From Cytophagaceae bacterium (lineage in GTDB: Bacteria; Bacteroidota; Bacteroidia; Cytophagales; Spirosomataceae), in the NCBI GenBank assembly GCA_947461155.1, contig CANHKE010000100.1:1-5857 (forward strand): DNA of 5,857 bases, given 5' to 3'. This document shows, piece after piece, positions 3,940-5,857 of this stretch. The position numbers and the translations under genes are program-made. Numbering within the stretch: position 1 is the stretch's first letter; each line of letters opens with the position of its first letter. The notes below the pieces were generated by a model, which saw only the letters and a list, made by a program, of their open reading frames with translations, did no database searches and was not told the origin of the DNA.

Positions 3940-5727
3940 ATGAGTGAAAAAATTCGCTTTGATAGTCTTCCTTTGTCGGAAGGTATCCAAGAAGCAGTAA
4001 AAGAAATGGGTTTTGAGTTTGCTTCCCCCATTCAATCAGAAGCTATTCCCTACGTTTTAGAAGGTCGCGATGTGATTGGACAAGCGCAAACAGGTACCGG
4101 TAAAACGGCCGCGTTTGGTATTCCCATGATCGAACATATCGTTCCATTTGAGAAATTCGTTCAAGCAATTATTTTATGTCCAACGCGTGAATTGGCAGTC
4201 CAAGTTTCGGAAGAAATGAAGAAATTGTCAAAATTCACGAAAGGCGTTTGGGTGACTACGGTTTACGGTGGTGATTCAATTGATCGTCAAATTAAGTCGT
4301 TGAAGGCTGGTGCCAACATCGTTGTGGGTACTCCGGGTCGTGTGATTGACTTAATTGAGCGTCGTGCGTTAAAGTTGCAACAAGCATCTATGATTGTTTT
4401 GGATGAGGCAGATGAAATGTTAGATATGGGTTTCCGTGAGGATATCGAAAGTATCTTGCAAGAAATGCCGAACGAGCGTCAAACGGTTTTGTTTTCTGCG
4501 ACGATGTCAAAACCAATCTTGGGATTGACTAGTCGTTATTTGACTGATCCAAAATTAGTTAAGGTTGTCAAAAACGAGATTACGAACGTTAATATCGAGC
4601 AGTTGTATTTTGATGTTAAGGGTCGTGCCAAAATGGAAGTAACGACACGCTTGATTGATTTCTACGCATTGAAATTAATGTTGATTTTCTGTAACCAGAA
4701 GAAACGTGTTGATGAGGTTGTCGAGGAATTAGTTTCTCGTGGATATGCAGCGGAAGGTTTGCATGGTGATTTACGCCAGAGCCAACGGACCCAGGTAATG
4801 AATCGTTTCCGTAATGGGAATGTTTGTATTTTAGTGGCAACGGATGTTGCTGCGCGTGGTTTAGACGTAGACAATGTGGATGCCGTAATTAATTATGACA
4901 TTCCATTAGACGAAGAATATTACGTACACCGTATTGGTCGTACAGGTCGTGCTGGTAAATTCGGTAAGGCATTTACATTGGTCGTAGGTTCAGAGCGCAA
5001 TCGTTTGCGTGAAATCATGAACTATACCAAAGTTAAAATTGATAAAGGCGTTATTCCATCTTTCACCGATGTAGTCGGCATTAAAAAAGGCATGTTTATC
5101 GAACGTGTGGCTGCTACCATTAACGAAGGAGGCTTAGAAGTTTTCAATGATTCATTGGAGAATTTACAACATGCAGGTTTTTCTACGGAGCAAATTGTCG
5201 CTGCGTTAGTGAAGATGAACATGGGTATTCAGAAGAATGAGTTTGGTGATGAAAACTTAGAAGGTGAATTTGAGCGTCAATCACGCAAATTTGGTCGTGA
5301 GGAGCGTGGCGGAGGTTTCCGTGATCGTGATTCACGCGGTGGAGAACGTCGGGGTGGTGGTCGCTTTGATCGTGATGCACGCGGTGGAGGAGATCGTGGT
5401 GGTCGTTTTGAGCGCGGTTCGGACCGTGATCGTGGCCCACGTGGTCCTCGTGTCGATCGCGAAGGAAAGCCTTACAAGACAGATGAGAACATGGTTCGTA
5501 TGTTTGTGAACATCGGATTTAATGAGAAAATTTCCCCTTCTAATATCGTTGGTGCATTTGCAGGCGAAACAGGAATTCCAGGTAATGTCCTAGGTCAAAT
5601 TCAAATTGAGAATAAGCATACCTACGTAGATGTTCCAAAGGAATATGCCAATCAGGTAATTGATAAAATGGCAGGAGCGCAGATTAAAGGAAAGCGTGTC
5701 TTAGTGGAAATAGCTAAGCCAGTTTAA
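3940..5727 (+). CDS. deaD: DEAD-box ATP-dependent RNA helicase, DeaD/CsdA-like
   Basis: A 595-residue helicase that unwinds RNA duplexes with ATP, probably in ribosome assembly, mRNA turnover or cold adaptation in the cytoplasm. All core motifs are intact: Q motif (Phe7, Gln32), Walker A AQTGTGKT at 49-56, PTREL at 81-85, TPGR at 131-134, DEAD at 155-158, SAT at 186-188, motif IV LIFCNQ at 248-253, VATDVAARGLDV at 299-310 and HRIGRTGR at 330-337. A linker at about 445-508 is rich in Arg, Gly and Asp (GGGF, RGGGRF, RGGRF) and likely binds RNA loosely. Residues 518-592 form a DbpA-type RNA-binding domain (MVRMFVNIGF, VYV-like core YVDVP, final strand GKRVLVEIA), which in DbpA and DeaD relatives guides the enzyme to structured rRNA. 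The domain order fits DeaD/CsdA, but DbpA or another paralogue is possible, so the symbol is provisional. Arginine is mostly CGT, suggesting strong expression. It has its own promoter, leader and terminator. Confidence 0.95.
   Translation: MSEKIRFDSLPLSEGIQEAVKEMGFEFASPIQSEAIPYVLEGRDVIGQAQTGTGKTAAFGIPMIEHIVPFEKFVQAIILCPTRELAVQVSEEMKKLSKFTKGVWVTTVYGGDSIDRQIKSLKAGANIVVGTPGRVIDLIERRALKLQQASMIVLDEADEMLDMGFREDIESILQEMPNERQTVLFSATMSKPILGLTSRYLTDPKLVKVVKNEITNVNIEQLYFDVKGRAKMEVTTRLIDFYALKLMLIFCNQKKRVDEVVEELVSRGYAAEGLHGDLRQSQRTQVMNRFRNGNVCILVATDVAARGLDVDNVDAVINYDIPLDEEYYVHRIGRTGRAGKFGKAFTLVVGSERNRLREIMNYTKVKIDKGVIPSFTDVVGIKKGMFIERVAATINEGGLEVFNDSLENLQHAGFSTEQIVAALVKMNMGIQKNEFGDENLEGEFERQSRKFGREERGGGFRDRDSRGGERRGGGRFDRDARGGGDRGGRFERGSDRDRGPRGPRVDREGKPYKTDENMVRMFVNIGFNEKISPSNIVGAFAGETGIPGNVLGQIQIENKHTYVDVPKEYANQVIDKMAGAQIKGKRVLVEIAKPV
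5323..5389 (+). repeat. Imperfect direct repeat coding the Arg/Gly linker of the helicase
   Basis: Two 22-base units, 5323-5344 and 5368-5389, begin GATCGTGAT and end CACGCGGTGGAG. They differ at one base (T or G at the tenth position). The offset is 45 bases, exactly 15 codons, encoding DRDSRGGE and DRDARGGG. This looks like in-frame duplication that lengthened the linker; more decayed copies of the GATCGTG unit continue to about 5460. Confidence 0.75.
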
Positions 5728-5742
5728 GTCTATTTTTTTTTT

Positions 5743-5773
5743 GAGGGGCATCCGAAAGGGTGCTCCTTTTTTT
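5743..5773 (+). terminator. Intrinsic terminator of the helicase gene
   Basis: GGGGCATCC (5745-5753) pairs with GGGTGCTCC (5758-5766) over 9 bp with two G-T wobbles, closed by a GAAA tetraloop of the stable GNRA type. A seven-T run follows at 5767-5773. It lies 17 bases after the helicase stop. A second T run (5733-5742) sits before the stem, so on the minus strand the stem would be followed by A residues: it terminates only rightward transcription. Confidence 0.9.
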
Positions 5774-5857
5774 ATGACTTTTTCAGCCAAAAATGCTGCT
5801 TGGGTGCGATTGGATTTAGGCTTAAAATCCCTAATTCAAAAAGTTCGATGGAATGGA
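5774..5857 (+). CDS. Possible 5' end of a further gene (cut by window edge)
   Basis: An ATG directly after the terminator's T run opens 28 codons to the window edge (MTFSAKNAAWVRLDLGLK, then SLIQKVRWNG). I do not recognise it. Against it, there is no room for a promoter between the terminator and the ATG. The minus strand is also open here, ending PKQHFWLKKS with a TAA at 5774-5772, and could instead be the 3' end of a convergent gene. The hairpin lacks a T run for that direction, which argues mildly against the minus reading. Which strand is coding cannot be settled from 84 bases. Confidence 0.28.
   Translation, partial: MTFSAKNAAWVRLDLGLKSLIQKVRWNG

Noticed and set aside
4616..4874. Two overlapping minus-strand ORFs inside the helicase core
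   Set aside because: They are antisense to helicase motifs IV and V, show no recognisable domain and lack promoter signals.
5183..5440. 85-residue His/Asp-rich minus-strand ORF that could be taken for a metal-binding protein
   Set aside because: The repeated HDH pattern is the reverse complement of the helicase's CGTGATCGTG repeats, not a conserved motif.
5264..5509. 81-residue plus-strand ORF in another frame of the helicase linker
   Set aside because: The Val/Ile-rich product is the frame-shifted reading of the CGT/GGT repeat region; the helicase frame is intact through to the DbpA-type domain.

Overview
The window looks like an ordinary chromosomal segment of a member of the Bacteroidota, possibly the Cytophagia, though the class is a guess. 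The grounds are: several matches to the Bacteroidota promoter consensus (TTTG, about 20 bases, TAnnTTTG); start codons without clear Shine-Dalgarno sequences; a fused bifunctional HisB; and a DEAD-box helicase with a Gly/Arg-rich linker and a DbpA-type C-terminal domain. No mobile element, CRISPR array, tRNA or rRNA is visible.

Layout, left to right. Bases 1-104, minus strand: the start of an exported protein with a clear signal peptide, running off the left edge. Then rpsT (ribosomal protein S20) on the plus strand with its own promoter and a strong intrinsic terminator, followed by a radC-family JAMM-domain gene. A 13-bp hairpin after radC acts as its terminator and also overlaps the end of a 32-residue minus-strand ORF that encodes a likely single-span membrane protein. 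That small ORF lies 36 bases downstream of hisB, also on the minus strand. Across a 79-base divergent gap is a 414-residue inner-membrane protein with a DUF937-like cytoplasmic part, one membrane helix and a degenerate OmpA-like domain. After a 175-base gap with a textbook promoter and a structured leader comes a DEAD-box RNA helicase, closed by an intrinsic terminator. The last 84 bases are open in more than one frame and probably hold the edge of another gene.

The genes do not form one pathway. rpsT and the helicase are both linked to ribosome and RNA function, and both use many CGT arginine codons, which suggests high expression. radC, hisB and the membrane protein look like independent units. 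No convincing new large system is present. The points most worth a second look are the small membrane ORF at 1193-1291, the helicase leader (hairpin plus a 33-codon upstream ORF), and the possible leaderless start of hisB.
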